From Anodontia alba (Eukaryota; Mollusca; Bivalvia; Lucinida; Lucinidae), in NCBI GenBank assembly GCA_964016985.1, contig OZ024821.1:84665035-84729034 (forward strand): a stretch of DNA of 64,000 bases, in the 5' to 3' direction. Under the pieces are notes generated by a model. It worked only from the letters and a program-made list of their open reading frames with translations, did not search any database and was not told where the DNA came from. Positions 1 to 10,132 of this stretch are shown piece by piece (position 1 is the first letter of the stretch; each line of letters starts with the position of its first letter). Position numbers and translations under genes: made by a program.

Positions 1-2
1 AA

Positions 3-674
3 CGAGCAGTGCACACATTCAAGACTGCTATGAAAACTATGAAAAGTGAACCGGGTACCATGAACCAAAAGATTGCTCGATTCTTGTTATCATATCAATC
101 AAGTCCACACTCTATGACTCGAGTATCACCCACAGAGTTATTTCTGAACAGGAAAATCAGAACACATTTGGATATTATGCGTCCAAATCTTGGAACTAAA
201 ATTGAGAAAAAGACTACTCCTGTGGCGTCTGAAGTTCATACGTTTCAGGAAGGAGATATGATTTGGACATGAGATTATCGTGAATCTAAAGAAAAATGGG
301 TTGATGGCATTATTGTCCATCAGCTTGGTCCAGTAACATATCAGGTCAAAGTCGGCGATCTGATATGGAAACGTCACATCGATCAGATCAGTGCACAAGA
401 ACCAACTGTAACAACAGTGAACCAACGATCATCTGATGGTGGTGATTACGATTTACCACTCATGATATCACTACCACCTGTGAACGCAGCTGAACATCAA
501 CAGGACAATTCAGCGGCTGTGTTATCTCCAGAGAAATCAACCACAACTTGCAGTAAAATACCAGTGCGCACAGATCTTGCTGGTAGTACATCCAGCCCAG
601 CAAGTCCTCCACCAGAACTGAGATTTCCACGACGTAGTACCAGAGGAATTCCACCCAAGAAGTTGGATCTTTAG
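3..674 (+). pseudogene. Ty3/gypsy retrotransposon pol 3' end (integrase C-terminal part), with in-frame stop
   Basis: One frame stays open from the window edge to the stop at 672-674 except for an in-frame TGA at 270-272. The early part matches the end of a retrotransposon integrase core (F-L-L-S-Y, then T-R-V-S-P-T-E-L-F), and residues after the stop contain a G-P-V-T-Y-Q-V motif, the GPY/F module of Ty3/gypsy integrases. The tail is Ser/Pro/Thr-rich and ends with a basic patch. The upstream part lies outside the window. The stop shows that this copy is dead or would need readthrough. It shares strand with the host gene and lies in the intron before exon 1 of the fragment. Confidence 0.85.
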
Positions 675-1109
675 TGGCAATTAATAATGGCATGCACTAT
701 GTGTGTGCGGGCATAATAATCCCCGTGCCACCATAGAGAACTAAGTTCTCTCATTTAGGTTTTCATTATGATGTGTTTAAGACAGTGTTCAACAGTTACC
801 ATTTTATTGCTAGTCATAATCATTTATTAGTCATGTGTTTAATTGCAAAGTCATTTTTTTTGTCATTAGTTATATTTTTATTGTTGTTGATACATGCACA
901 TAGACTGAAGTAAGTCTCATCATTTTTTTTTGAAGACATTTGAGTTACAGGTACATTGGAGGGTTGAACCATGTTGAAAAAAACTGTGCAACATTCAAAT
1001 AACAGGATAAGAACTGTAACTGACTTCAGATAGTTATGAACAGGTTTATTATTTGATTTTGAATCAGACATTTAAATGACAAGTCATTTATTTTTTTTGC
1101 GGGGGAGAA
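675..1109 (+). mobile_element. Ty3/gypsy 3' untranslated region and polypurine tract
   Basis: This non-coding stretch between the pol stop and the LTR is T-rich. It ends with a purine-rich tract (GCGGGGGAGAA, about 1099-1109) directly before the TG that opens the LTR, as expected for the plus-strand primer of an LTR retrotransposon. Confidence 0.6.
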
Positions 1110-1291
1110 TGGTGAAAGGTCCGTAACATCCCCGTATCTTGTATTTCAGTAGCCCGTTGCACTCACACGGCTATTATACCAATAGTATGCGGAAATGCCC
1201 ATCTCTTTAGTTTCCTGCTGCAAATAAAAACGAGCAGATTTAGAATTGCGACGTTTTGTTCTGTTTTAGAGAACCCAACACAACAATTACA
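1110..1291 (+). repeat. 3' LTR of the Ty3/gypsy element
   Basis: The 182-bp segment begins TGGTGAAAGG right after the polypurine tract and ends CAACAATTACA, giving the TG...CA ends of an LTR. An AATAAA lies at about 1222. The LTR ends 15 bp before exon 1, so the exon's acceptor region lies directly against the element. The 5' LTR is outside the window, so the target duplication cannot be checked. Confidence 0.65.
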
Positions 1292-1306
1292 TCCATGTAT
1301 TTTCAG

Positions 1307-1434
1307 ACATTTTCAAGCCTTCCTTGGGTGTATTAAGTTCCATGCTATGTTGAACAATGAGACTTGTCCTGTGAGAGATCTTGAAGACATGGTTAGAGAG
1401 AAGACATCAGTAGGCTGGTTCTCAATCTGTCAAT
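1307..1434 (+). CDS. Exon 1 of fragment: second half of a six-Cys unit
   Basis: The acceptor is TATTTTCAG and the donor is GTAAGT. The exon is 128 bp, entered in phase 2 and left in phase 1, with 42 complete codons. Cysteines fall at codons 8, 20 and 41, and an N-E-T sequon lies just before the second Cys. First Cys at codon 8 and second at codon 20 is the arrangement also seen in the exons at 31598 and 52827, so this is the same half-module. It has no ATG-led ORF of its own and is found only by frame and splice signals. The 3' LTR of a Ty3/gypsy element ends at 1291, only 15 bp before the exon, so the upstream exon must lie beyond that element and outside the window. Confidence 0.8.
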
Positions 1435-1494
1435 GTAAGTATGTACGGTAAATGTCCTTAAATTTCTTACACCAAAGTTTCTAATGAAATAACA

Positions 1495-1625
1495 TAGGCA
1501 AACTAAAGGAGCAGTCTCATCTGGGTCTACACTATTTGCCTTTCCACCAAGTATTTTAAGAAACAACCATATAGATTGATTGAGGCTATGCTCAATCCCA
1601 TGAAATTTAACCTTTAACCTTTACC
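1495..1625. mobile_element. Diverged palindromic MITE fragment with the shared GTCTACACT-TTTGCC core
   Basis: It contains one arm of the hairpin core found many times in this window (GGCAAAC... and CATCTGGGTCTACAC...). Similar flanks appear at 45200-45350. It ends in a duplicated AACCTTTAACC. Confidence 0.45.
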
Positions 1626-1654
1626 ACCCTTTAGGCTTATTCAGCAGTCCAAAA

Positions 1655-1798
1655 AAATTGACAATATATTTCTCATTTTTTTTTCTAGAATATGATTTGA
1701 CATTTCATGCAGTTTGTCTCCTGTTTCTGGAGAAAAATAAGAAAAATATTTCAAAATATTGTCTCCTGAAATTTTTATCCGGCATGCTGAGTTTTAAA
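1655..1798. mobile_element. MITE family P4 copy (ATTTGACATTTCATGC hairpin)
   Basis: The arms TTGACATTTCATGCA...TCTCC and the later GAGAAAAATAAGAAAAATATTTC are shared with more than ten other copies in the window. The right half of the hairpin is degenerate. Confidence 0.6.
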
Positions 1799-1843
1799 GT
1801 CACCATTTATAATTGCAGTAGACAACTGTTTATATACTGTATT

Positions 1844-2024
1844 TACCATAAGTATTCGGACACCTTAACTCCTTACCATAATTATATGTTCTAAAATTTG
1901 AACCAGGACAATTCACTACCCAATGTTGTGTCTAAAAATTGCTGGATAAGTGGCAAACAGTGTAGACCCAGATGAGACGCCGCATTCTGCGGCGTCTCAT
2001 CTGGGTCTATACTGTTTGCTCAGG
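1844..2024. mobile_element. MITE family P1a with perfect central hairpin
   Basis: The left end is ACCATAAGTATTCGGACACC. The central hairpin reads CAGTGTAGACCCAGATGAGA then CGCCGCATTCTGCGGCG and back. A CACCATTTATAATTGC direct repeat occurs at 1801-1816 and 2025-2040, so the element and some flank are bracketed by a duplication. Confidence 0.65.
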
Positions 2025-2204
2025 CACCATTTATAATTGCTGTTTATATAAATACTTTTTTCAAGGACTTTTAGACTTGACATGTTATGTGAATTGAATC
2101 ACATAGAATGTCAAGTGTTACTTGGAAAATTTGAAGAAAAAAAATCTTACCTATTCCTGTTGTGATTGTAACTTTGAGGGTTACATGTATGCTAACTCAT
2201 GGCC

Positions 2205-2351
2205 CGTGATTTAGCAGATGACTAATTGGTGATATTTTTCTTATTTTTCCCAAAAAACATGAAGTGTCAAATCCTGTTTTCAGGAACAAATAAAAAAAAA
2301 AAATTCAAAATGTTGTCTGCTGCAAACTTTACCCAGAGTGCTAAGCGTTAA
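2205..2351. mobile_element. MITE family P4 copy
   Basis: It begins near TTTAGCAGATGACTAATTGG and ends ACCCAGAGTGCTAAGCGTTAA, the family terminus. The hairpin centre is shortened. Confidence 0.6.
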
Positions 2352-2363
2352 ATATCTGTTTCA

Positions 2364-2639
2364 CATCACGAAAACACACATAGTTTTGACCCCCTTAAAC
2401 ACCACTTTTATACAGTAAAACTAGGGTTTACAGGGGTATACATTAATTTTCTTATTTATGCTCAAAAACATAGATTGTGGGTACTTGTTAGAACTGCCTC
2501 AGCGAGGCAGTTCTAACAAGTGCCACAGTCTATGTTTTGAGCAGAAATATGAAAATTACCAGAATTTTTCATCTGAAAGTTTCCATTTTTTTGGTGGTAA
2601 AATTCTCAATACATTTGAATAGGCCTGTTTTCGTTATGA
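2364..2639 (+). mobile_element. MITE family P3 copy (CATCACGAAAACA ends, long hairpin)
   Basis: Ends CATCACGAAAAC / GTTTTCGTTATG are inverted. The centre is a perfect hairpin TTAGAACTGCCTCA-GCG-AGGCAGTTCTAA flanked by ACTTGT and the inverted ATAGATTGTGG. Further copies lie at 4413, 13245 and 17678. Confidence 0.7.
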
Positions 2640-2764
2640 TTTGTAAGAAGCATTTCTGAAATATGCTCATACAGTAAATGTCTCATGCATTGGAACAGAA
2701 AACAAATTAAGATTATTTTGTTAGCTCTCTTCCATATTTAATGCTGTACATGTTGGGTAAAAAT

Positions 2765-2936
2765 TTCAGGAGAAGGTATTTTTATTTGTTTTTTAATTTT
2801 CCCAGGAAGCATGATTTGACATTTTATGCAAAGCGTCTCCTGCAATGAAATATCAAATTCTGTTTTCTGGGAGAAATAAGAAAAATATTGTAAATTTGTC
2901 GTCTGCTAAATTAGTCAAGAGAAAGGTAAAGGTTAG
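2765..2936. mobile_element. MITE family P4 copy
   Basis: It shares CATGATTTGACATTTTATGC, the inverted ATATCAAATTCTGTTTTCTGG and the GTCTGCTAAATT end of the family. Confidence 0.55.
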
Positions 2937-2939
2937 ACA

Positions 2940-3560
2940 TAAGCAAGTGACCAATTCTACAAAGGTAGGCAATTAAATTGCAAAATTAAGTTTTGAAATT
3001 AGTTAGCTTCCAAAGAATTGCGTGTAAGTATGGGGTAGTGGGGGTAGGGAGAAGAGGTATACTGTTTTTATGTCCATCCATATGTCCATCTATCATGTAC
3101 ATTTTGGTCCTAGCAAGGGGTATTTAATAAGCACTGTTTATTGGCAATTTCTTCTTGGAATTGAGATTTTTAATTTAAAATTTATTTACAGAAGTTGCTA
3201 GAATTAGTATTAAAACTGATTAATACATGTTAACCAGTGAAAAATGAGATTTCATTTCATTTTATCAGCTAGAATTGCTATTATCATCAACATTTTCAGT
3301 ATTCTTACCCTACTTCCGGAAGTGTGTATTTTCCCAAGAAAACAAACAGTAAAAAAGTGTAACAAGTCTCAAATTAATTTATATGTTTATCATAAGAATA
3401 CCTTTGTGCAGATGAGCACATTCATGTGAATGGATATGCTGCACGCTCAAAATTTCACCTCTATTTCGAGGGTTGATCGTAAGACTCGCAAGTCAGATGG
3501 TTGTTTTTCCCAATACTTAATCTCCTCACCATGAAGGGTTTATGAAGATTACAACATTTC
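2940..3560. other. Intron sequence without recognised features
   Basis: AT-rich DNA with short ORFs of 61-64 codons that lack motifs, splice logic or paralogues in the window. I see no repeat structure here. Confidence 0.5.
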
Positions 3561-3569
3561 TTTCTGTAA

Positions 3570-3627
3570 GCAATGGAAATTTAGGTGTCATTGCTCATAT
3601 GAGCAATGGCACCTAAATTTGCATTGT
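3570..3627. repeat. Hairpin, 22-bp arms
   Basis: The arm AAATTTAGGTGTCATTGCTC folds on GAGCAATGGCACCTAAATTT with one mismatch and extends outward through CAATG/CATTG. It is probably the core of another MITE whose ends I cannot define. Confidence 0.6.
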
Positions 3628-3955
3628 TTACAATGGGGTCAAAGTTGCCCCTAAACAAGTGTTTCAAAAATATGTTTGAGTTACTACAGTCTTGCGCTCA
3701 ACCCTCAATTTATGTGCACTCAATACCTATATTAGGCTTATGATACCTGGAACACACTTGCTCTGTCAAAGGGCAGCTGAATGCAGTGAGCCATATCTGA
3801 CATTGATCTATATTTTAAGGTTCACTGAACTTAGAAAAACTTATTTTTGCCTAGTATTTTTAGATCAATTTCTAACTTTCTTGTAACAAGCTGGGATATG
3901 CAGATAGTACTTAGGGAAAGATAAATGAATGTACATGTAGTGAAGCATATCTACC

Positions 3956-4291
3956 CACACAGTGACTCAGTTGGTAGAGGGTCTGCTTTGTGACCGGGAG
4001 GTTGCGGGTTCGATCCCCAGCCCAGTCATACCAAAGACTTTAAAAATGGTACTAGTTGCTCTTTCAGTTGGCACTCAAAATTAAGCAAATAGAGCTAGGA
4101 ATCAGAACTGGTCAGTTCAGTGTCAGTATAATGTGACTGGGTGGATTATCATATCAAATGTCTGGGGTGTGATATTTCAGTGAAGCAGCACTCTAAAAGT
4201 GAGCATTGAGCTCCTTGCCACATCCAGACACCGTCGCGATATGACTGAAAGATTGTTAAAAGCAACGTAAAGCCCAAATAAAACAAACAAA
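3956..4291 (+). mobile_element. tRNA-derived SINE, type 1
   Basis: The tRNA-like head has an A box TGACTCAGTTGGTAGAGG and a B box GGTTCGATCCC, followed by an unrelated body and an AATAAAACAAACAAA tail. An imperfect target duplication brackets it: TAGTGAAGCATATCTACC (3938-3955) and TAGTGAACTATATCTGACC (4292-4310). This head is SINE-borne, so I do not call a tRNA gene. Confidence 0.85.
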
Positions 4292-4412
4292 TAGTGAACT
4301 ATATCTGACCGCAATCTGTGCTTCACAGGTCACCAAATTCTGAAGAAAAAAAAAAATAACCTCTTGCATTTAGGTCAATTACTTGGTAATTACAAGGTGT
4401 AGGATCTTCATA

Positions 4413-4692
4413 CCATTATGAAAACATGCCTATTCAAATATATAGAAAATTACACCTCCAAAACCTGAAAATTTTCAGACAAAATCCAGGATATTTGTCA
4501 CATTTCTACTCAAAATATAGATTGTGGGTACTCGTTAGAACTGCCTTGCCAAGGCGGTTCTAACAAGTACCCACAGTCTATGTTTTTGAGCAGAAATAAG
4601 AAAAATAATGTATACCTCTGTAAACCCCAGTTTTACTATATAAAAGTGGGGTTTAAGGGGGTTAATATTATATAGGCATGTTTTCGTGATGC
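4413..4692 (-). mobile_element. MITE family P3 copy, inverted
   Basis: Ends CATTATGAAAACATGCC / TTTTCGTGATGC. The central hairpin TTAGAACTGCCTTG / CAAGGCGGTTCTAA is flanked by inverted ATAGATTGTGGGTACT arms. Orientation is opposite to the copy at 2364. Confidence 0.7.
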
Positions 4693-4735
4693 TGGACCAT
4701 AGTTCATACCTCCAGATAAGAGGTGTATCATTTAA

Positions 4736-4868
4736 CCCTTGTCATACAAATTCAAATACTTAATGACAAACAGTGCAGATCCAGATCAGTTGGCTTCTTC
4801 AGAAGCCAACTGATCTGGATCTACACTGTTTTCAAAGGCAGGTATATCTTGGTTCAGCAGGACAAGGG
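4736..4868 (-). mobile_element. piggyBac-like TTAA MITE (family P2), internally shortened
   Basis: It is flanked by TTAA on both sides (4732-4735 and 4869-4872). Termini are CCCTTGTCAT and CAGGACAAGGG. The core palindrome AGATCCAGATCAGTTGGCTT / AAGCCAACTGATCTGGATCT is nearly perfect. One arm is shorter than in the full-length copies (10990, 40434, 61559). Confidence 0.75.
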
Positions 4869-4889
4869 TTAAATATCTTAATTCACCAC

Positions 4890-4985
4890 AAAAGCGTAGG
4901 TTGTGGATATTCATTAGAAGTACCTTAGTGAGGTGTTTTAATGAGTATGTATGTTTTTATGGAGAAATAATACTTTTTGGTGGAA
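4890..4985. mobile_element. MITE family P3 fragment
   Basis: AGGTTGTGGATATTCATTAGAAG...CTTAGTGAGGTGTTTTAATGAG is a degenerate P3 hairpin. It sits just upstream of exon 2. A similar fragment lies at 52432-52530. Confidence 0.5.
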
Positions 4986-5024
4986 AAAGTCCCTTGTCTG
5001 CATTAATTATTTTATATATTCCAG

Positions 5025-5191
5025 CTTGTGATTACAGTTGGTCTGTGGGAAATAATGAAGGAATCAAGAAAGGACATGTAAAGGTACACCTGGATAATGA
5101 TTCCAAGAATGCAACAGTGATCTTAAAAGCTTATGACTTTGACCCTTCTTCGGAGTGGTTTGGATTTGGGTTGTCATATGATTCCAAGATG
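5025..5191 (+). CDS. Exon 2 of fragment: start of DOMON domain
   Basis: The acceptor is TATATTCCAG and the donor is GTAAAT. The exon is 167 bp, phase 1 in and phase 0 out. It begins with the split codon Ser and then C-D-Y-S-W, followed by alternating hydrophobic and charged residues typical of a beta-sandwich. A W-F-G-F-G-L-S stretch leads to a terminal Met. The W/F-x-G-x-G-x-S pattern followed by a Met is characteristic of DOMON domains, where that Met is often an axial haem ligand. One N-A-T sequon is present. The MITE fragment at 4890-4985 and the TTAA element at 4736-4868 lie just upstream. Confidence 0.87.
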
Positions 5192-5317
5192 GTAAATATA
5201 ATGAAGCCTTAAAGTGCTAATTACAATGGCACAGACAATCTTTTGATTGTTTGTTTCATAGAAAATCAGATACGGTAAATGTCCTGAAACTTTGAATGTT
5301 TTATTCCTTTTTCCACC

Positions 5318-6285
5318 CCACCACACGATAGTGGGGGGGGGTGGGGGGGGTTTATTATGGTATCACGTTGGCTGGCTGTTTGTGTGTCCATCCATCTGTC
5401 TGTCATACATCCATCCATCTGACTGCGCACACGATAAGGTACATAGGTGGCTGAAAATTTTGACATTTTGGCACTTATGTAGTCAGTCATGAGTAAAAGT
5501 GTGATTTTTTATTCCATAAAATTGACATTTAAGTGGTAAAAATTTGATCTTCGGTGGCTTGCCACATAAAAGATTTTGCCACTTATGTATCTTTTATGCT
5601 GATGACTTGCCACATAAATATCCATCTGTGAGAACTTCTGTCCCTCTGTATTTTCGTTTCGAGATGATAACTTGAGTAAATTTTAATTTATATTCACCAA
5701 ACTTGGTGTGTGCATTGATATTGTGGAGATCTGGTTTGGAATGTGTTAATGGGCAAACCTCTTCAACCTTTAACAGAGTTATCTGCCTGGGATATGTCAG
5801 TTTTTTCATTTTGGGATAATAACTTTAGTAAATATCAATGGATTTTCACCAAATGGTGTTTGCATTGATATTGTGGAGACCTGGTTTGGGATTGCTGATG
5901 GGAAAATTTCATCAATTTTTTACAGTAAAAACATTCCTGAGTTATCTGCCCAAAACATGTCCGTATTTTCATTTCTGGACGAAAACTTTAGTAAATCTCA
6001 ATAGATTTTAACCAGACTTGGTATGTGCATTGATATTGTGGAGATCTGCTTTGGTATTGCTATTTGGGCAAATTTTGTCTATTTTTGACGGAGTTATCTG
6101 CCCACAATACATCCGTATTTTACTTTTAAGACAATAACTTGAGTAAATCTCAATGGATTTTCACCAAATTTGATATGTGCATTTATATTGTGATGACCTG
6201 CTTTGAGATTGCTCTTTGCAAATTTCATCAATTCTTGATAGAGTTATCTGTCCAAGACATTATAATGGCGGGGTATTATTGTTTC
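5318..6285 (+). mobile_element. HINE/pearl-like element, family A (tandem array)
   Basis: The left end has CCCACCACACGATAGTGGGGG and a GTCC/CATC-type simple repeat, followed by four diverged units of about 150-170 bp (TTTCACCAAACTTGGTATGTGC, ATATTGTGGAGATCTG). The right end is GGCGGGGTATTATTGTTTCATG. A second, short copy with the same ends is at 40991-41384. Confidence 0.6.
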
Positions 6286-6339
6286 ATGTGTCATTTTCTG
6301 AAATTTTACTATTTGTACAGTTTGTTTTTTTAAATACTT

Positions 6340-6433
6340 AGTGAAATTGCAAACAGTGTAGACCCTGATCAGACTGCTCCTTTAGGAGCAGTCTGATCTG
6401 AGTCTGCACTGTTTGCACATGTCATTTGGTTAA
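6340..6433. mobile_element. Hairpin MITE with shared core (P1c)
   Basis: TTGCAAACAGTGTAGACCCT followed by the hairpin AGACTGCTCCTTTAGGAGCAGTCT and then GTCTGCACTGTTTGC. TTAA occurs at both edges (6330s and 6431-6434). Confidence 0.65.
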
Positions 6434-7075
6434 GACCATTGATAGGGGGTGGTCGGGTGTGGCAAAGGTGTCATGTATCTCACCGGGGTGTCCAACTGAT
6501 ATGGCTTATAGTTTGGCAAGGCCTGCTACCCTTGTAGCAGGTAAGGGTAGAGGGGGAATGTTTCTGTTTCTTCTGTTTCTTCACTTTCATTCCTGTTCTT
6601 TTTCTACCCTGTCCTTCTCTTTCATCTCCTCTACTATCTCTTCTTTATCTCTTCTCCCTTTCCCTGGGAGATGACACAAAATGACCTAGAAGGGTTGAAC
6701 TGTCGTTAAACCCAAACACAATCAATTAAGTCCATTGGTGTACAAAATTTAGGACATTTACTATAATGTTAATCAGAAAAATTGATAAATATGATTGATA
6801 ACCTTTGTTTATAACATATAATAGGAATAACTTCTACACATGCTTGTTTTGATAACTGAATTACTGCCCCTTATTTTGTTTCTAGCTTGCCTGTATGATA
6901 CAGGAAGTGTTAGTGCTCTACCCCAAGTGTTGGTATTGGGTCTACAATTATTATTCCTTTTTTTTTTGCCAAGCAGACAATTCACTTGAAATGTCAATAC
7001 TTGTTTCCTCTGAAAAATAAGAAATAAAGTGAAAATTTTAGAATGTTGTCTGCTGTGAATTTAGCTTGGCACTTT
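6434..7075. other. Intron with pyrimidine-rich tract and a P4 fragment
   Basis: 6560-6665 is a CT-rich stretch (TTCTGTTTCTTC..., CTCTTCTCCC). A P4 MITE remnant lies at about 6960-7070 (GCAGACAATTCACTTGAAATG). No coding signal was found. Confidence 0.45.
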
Positions 7076-7119
7076 GTTATTTATTTAAAGCACTGTGTCT
7101 CCTTCCTGTATACATAGAT

Positions 7120-7515
7120 TAAGTTGATAATTGGAATGATGTTAGATACTAGTCCCAAGTTCTGTTTAATACAACCCTTCCCCATCATTGACCTTGAGGG
7201 CAAGGTCATGGGCTTAGAAATATTTCACAGTTTAGATATAAATTATTAATTGATTGAATTGGAATGATGTTTGATACTGGTCCAAATTTTTGTTGTCCCA
7301 TCCCATCAGTGACTATGAAGCTTAGATAACAGATTTAGATTTTTTTTTTTTTTAAATTAAAAAAGTTAATGTTTTGTATGAAAAATATTTAAAAATATGT
7401 TTCTACTGCATGCCTGGATAGGTTTAGTGGATACTAAGGGTGTTGTTAGATATTGTAAGTCCTGCCCACTTTGATTGACTTTGATGTCAAGTTCACAGAC
7501 CTGAAATGTTTCACA
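7120..7515. repeat. Diverged tandem units around GGAATGATGTTNGATACTGGTCC
   Basis: About three units of 120-150 bp repeat the sequence GGAATGATGTTAGATACT...CATTGACCTTGAGGGCAAGG. They resemble the arrays of the HINE families, but no termini are visible. Confidence 0.45.
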
Positions 7516-7657
7516 CTATTTTTTTTAATGTTTTGCTATGGCATAGCCAGAATAAGTTAGTTTTATGCATACCCAGGAAAAACCTAGAAAAATTCTCCCT
7601 AATGTCTCTTCCATAAAAGGGGTATGACAGATCGTTATAATTTTCACTCTGTTGGTT

Positions 7658-8185
7658 TATTCCCATTCAGTCTATTCCCATTTCATTTATTCCTGTTTAG
7701 TCTACTATTTGGGCAATTTTTTCCCATTTCATTTACTCACACATTCCTATTTTTTCTTGGGATATTTTCATATCTGTGCAGCCTGCTCAAAATCACAATG
7801 GTGGTACAGTTCTATATTACATATTTTGTATGGAAAAAAATAGCAGTTGGGCAAAGCAACCAATGTAGACCCAGATCAGACTTAAGGAAGTTGATCTGGT
7901 TATACCCTGTTGGTGTGCCTGTTTTCCTTTTTACCTATTCTCATCTATTTTTGTATGGAAGGCATAGCAATCAGGCAAATCAACCAGTGTAGACTCACAT
8001 CAGATTTGAGAATGTATCAATATTAATCATATAAAGTATACCTGATCAGTTTTAGTCCAGACCTTGGTCATTATATAGAAAAATAAAAAGTAGATGAAAC
8101 GGGAATTACCTTCAGAAATTGAGCAGATGAAATAGCAATAAAAACAGAAGACAAAATGGGAATAGACAAAATGGGAAATTACTGC
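7658..8185. mobile_element. Foldback-type element with about 80-bp inverted repeats
   Basis: TTCCCATTCAGTCTATTCCC near 7658 and GGGAATAGACAAAATGGGAA near 8160-8180 are inverted partners. Between the arms lie fragments of the P1 hairpin family (AACCAATGTAGACCCAGATC at about 7860). Confidence 0.5.
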
Positions 8186-8199
8186 TGTGTCATTCTTAA

Positions 8200-8242
8200 C
8201 CTTTTGTCTGGGCTGATTAAGCAGACGACAGATTAGTTATAT
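8200..8242. mobile_element. MITE family P4, left part (split by insertion)
   Basis: GCTGATTAAGCAGACGACAG belongs to P4. The rest of the same copy resumes at 9200 after the HINE-B element. Confidence 0.6.
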
Positions 8243-9199
8243 TGTCCCCCGCCTTTTTGAAGAAAAGCGAGGGGACATGGTATTCGGCTTTCCGTCGTGC
8301 CTGGTGCGTGATGCGTGGTTCTGAGTTTGTAGCAGGTACCTTGTGAGCGCAACTCCTCCTACAGTTTTGGACTGATCCTTTTGAAACTTTACAGATGTTT
8401 TAATCATGGTCTGAAGATATGCATGTGCATTTTACAGAATCATTAAATTATTTGTTTTTACTTTTTTCACATTTTTAACTTAAATTTTTTTGCATGGTTC
8501 TGAGTTTGTAGTGGGAAGCATATGAGCGCAACTCCTCCTACAGTTTTATACCAATCCTTCTGAAACTTCACAGATATCTTAATCATGGTCTGAAGATATG
8601 CATGTGCTTTTTACAGAATCTTGAAATAATTTTTTCCAAATTTTTCACATTTTTAACTTAGACTTTTTTTTCATGCTTCAATACTATGAAAGTGTATATC
8701 TAGTAGGTACCTTATGAGTGCAACTTCTCCTCCAATTTTATACTATTCCCACTGAAACTATACAGATGTTTTTACCATAGTCTGAAGATATGCATATGCT
8801 TTTTACAGAATCTTGAAATTATTTTTTTTTTTTTTTTTACTTTTTTCACATTTTTAACTTTTAGACTTTTTTCATGCTTCAATACTATTAAAGTGCATAT
8901 AGTAGTAGGTACCTTGTGAGCACAGCTGTAACCAAAATCTTCTGAAACTTTACAGGCATTTTGCTTGTGGTCTGAGGATATACATGTGCTCTTGGAATCT
9001 TGAAATTATGTTTTGTTTTTTTTTTTGTTTTTTTTTGGTTTTTTTATTATTTTTTCCACATTTTTAGCTTCAGTTTTTTTCCTGCTTCAATACTTAGGTA
9101 AGTGATACAGGACCAATGGTCCTCTGGTTATTTTACTCATTTTTAACAGCTCAAATAAAAATAAGATGGGGGACATAAATTCCCTATGGAATTTGCTTG
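8243..9199 (+). mobile_element. HINE-like element, family B, copy 1
   Basis: The subterminal inverted repeat is TGTCCCCCG at the left and GGGGGACA at the right. The 3' hairpin AAATTCCCTATGGAATTT is followed by the end GCTTG next to T. Four units of about 190-210 bp carry CTCCTCCTACAGTTTTGGAC and GTCTGAAGATATGCATGTGC. It is inserted between T and T inside a P4 MITE. A full sister copy with the same unit order lies at 54897-56017. Confidence 0.8.
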
Positions 9200-9370
9200 T
9201 TTTTCTTATTTTCCCAGAAAACAGGATTCAACATTTCATGCAAATTGTCTCCATTGTCTCCATTGGAGACAATTTGCATAAAATGTGAAACCTGTTCTCT
9301 GGGAAAAAAAAAGAAAAATATTTCAAAATGTTTTCTGCTGAATTTTTTACCCAGAGTGCTTTAAAATATG
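9200..9370. mobile_element. MITE family P4, right part with clean hairpin
   Basis: CATTTCATGCAAATTGTCTCC faces GGAGACAATTTGCATAAAATG. It ends CCCAGAGTGCTTTAAAA and completes the copy begun at 8200. Confidence 0.65.
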
Positions 9371-9667
9371 TTAATGGAATATTTTTAATGTTCCACAAAG
9401 TTTACATTTATGCTTATTTAGGATTATCTCCCCATTATATATAATTTTCATGATTGCTTCTCACCGTTGAAATGTTTTGGTGAAACTTCATACTGGTAAC
9501 TGTTTGTCTTTCAGTGATGTACTTGCAAGACCATCTTGTTTCTTTGTTTGTAGTTGATAAGCATTTGTTGGCAGGGTAGTGTGCTGTGGGGCTGGGGAAG
9601 TGGGGAAGGGTGGGATGGTATAGAATGTGGGGGACAACATATACCTAATTTTATATTATATTTTCCT

Positions 9668-10050
9668 TATACATGTCAAAACCCTAATTACTGGGACTGA
9701 CATGCCTGAGCAGACTGTGTAGACCTAGATCAGATGCCACACACACAGCATCTGGTCAGGGTCTACACTGTTTACAAGTCATCCGGCAAAAATTGAAACA
9801 TCAGTAGGTAGGAGAATGGACTCTTGAAAATAGGACAATTACAGTAAATACTGTTATAACCCCACTATGTATATCACTAAGTATTGGGTCAGATAGGCCA
9901 ATGCAAACAGCAAAGACTTAGATTGCGGCATCTGATCAAGGTCTACACTGTTTGCCACTGATCCAGCAATATTTTAAAAACATCAACAGGTAGTGGAACA
10001 GACTTTTAAAAATTATAGAACAAGTATAGTAAATAGTTAAATTGTCTCAA
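9668..10050. mobile_element. Two P1a MITE copies in tandem
   Basis: Two hairpin cores (GACTGTGTAGACCTAGATCA... and a shortened GCAAACAGCAAAGACTTAG...) are each followed by the family's right arm: CATCCGGCAAAAATT or GATCCAGCAATATTTT, then AACATCA(G/A)(T/C)AGGTAG. Confidence 0.55.
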
Positions 10051-10132
10051 TATTTAGAGTAAATATGGTGTTTAAGGGGTACCCATACTTCAAATAGGGT
10101 AAATATGTTGTTGTTGTTTTTTTTTCATTTAG

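Noticed and set aside
3971..4020. tRNA gene on the plus strand
   Set aside because: The A and B boxes are the head of a SINE with body, tail and target duplication. No tRNA 3' end is present.
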